Assembly: GCA_030633795.1 (NCBI GenBank)
Contig: DAOWCB010000092.1
Coordinates: forward strand, 1 to 6,097
Length of the DNA: 6,097 nt
From: Candidatus Aminicenantota bacterium
Lineage (GTDB): Bacteria > Acidobacteriota > Aminicenantia > Aminicenantales > Aminicenantaceae
Reading direction: 5' to 3'
Part shown: positions 5,936-6,097 of the stretch, in pieces
Layout of the letters: each line of letters starts with the position of its first letter
Position numbering within the stretch: the first letter of the stretch is position 1
Notes under the pieces: model-generated
What the model was told of the DNA's origin: nothing
The model's database searches: none
Seen by the model: only the letters and a program-made list of their open reading frames with translations
Translations under genes and position numbers: made by a program

Positions 5936-6097
5936 ATGTATGCAATAGGAATTGATTCGGGAACCCAGGGAACAAAAGTATTAATCGTTGATTTTGATGG
6001 AAAAATCGTTTCCAGTGGGCGGGCTCCCCATCGCTTTGTCGACGATCTAAGGCAAGGCGAAAGCGAACAGGACCCTCGCGTTTGGATTCAAGCTCTG
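5936..6097 (+). CDS. FGGY-family sugar kinase, N-terminal 54 residues (xylulokinase-like), cut by window edge
   Basis: The frame from the ATG at 5936 is open to the last base of the window and gives 54 residues of a protein that is normally about 500 long. It begins MYAIGIDSGTQGTKVLIVD, the N-terminal ATP/phosphate-binding motif of the ASKHA-fold FGGY kinases, with the conserved Asp7 in GIDSGT. ESEQDPRVW at residues 42-50 matches the EQDP-x-x-W element typical of xylulokinase-like members, while glycerol kinases usually have a different segment there. The protein is expected to be cytoplasmic and to phosphorylate a sugar, most probably xylulose or a related ketose, with ATP. The exact substrate cannot be fixed from 54 residues. 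No strong Shine-Dalgarno sequence precedes the start, and the predicted leader is very short. It follows a terminator-like region and has its own promoter, so it is probably not co-transcribed with the M14 gene. Confidence 0.88.
   Translation, partial: MYAIGIDSGTQGTKVLIVDFDGKIVSSGRAPHRFVDDLRQGESEQDPRVWIQAL

Overview
The window holds three protein-coding genes and two intergenic regions. On the minus strand (1-2417, running off the left edge) is a secreted S9/prolyl-oligopeptidase-family serine peptidase. Diverging from it on the plus strand (2672-5608) is a complete, secreted M14 zinc carboxypeptidase-like protein of 978 residues. At the right edge (5936-6097, cut by the window end) is the N-terminus of an FGGY-family sugar kinase, most like xylulokinase. 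No rRNA, tRNA, CRISPR array, transposase gene or phage gene was recognised.

The organism looks like a Gram-negative-type heterotrophic bacterium of moderate GC. Both peptidases carry Sec-type signal peptides, strong AGGAGGG-type ribosome binding sites precede both, and sigma70-like promoter sequences can be found. From memory of the families, this pairing of long secreted S9 and M14 peptidases is frequent in Acidobacteriota and related groups such as Aminicenantes, but I cannot confirm a taxon from this window.

Layout: 1-2417 S9 peptidase (minus); 2418-2671 divergent promoter region with one reasonable promoter for the S9 gene, a weaker candidate for the M14 gene and a small dyad in the S9 leader; 2672-5608 M14 peptidase (plus); 5609-5935 a 327-bp non-coding region full of inverted repeats (a perfect 13-bp hairpin, a T-tailed small hairpin, a long-range stem enclosing both, and a possible MITE-like segment with imperfect terminal inverted repeats), ending in a dyad-flanked extended -10 promoter; 5936-6097 FGGY kinase start.

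The two peptidases probably work outside the cytoplasm in breaking down proteins or peptides for nutrition: S9 enzymes cut short peptides internally or release N-terminal units, and M14 enzymes trim C-termini. The kinase has its own promoter behind a terminator-like region, so it is probably a separate transcription unit in sugar metabolism. I do not see a clearly new biological system here. The most unusual part is the structured intergenic region at 5609-5935.
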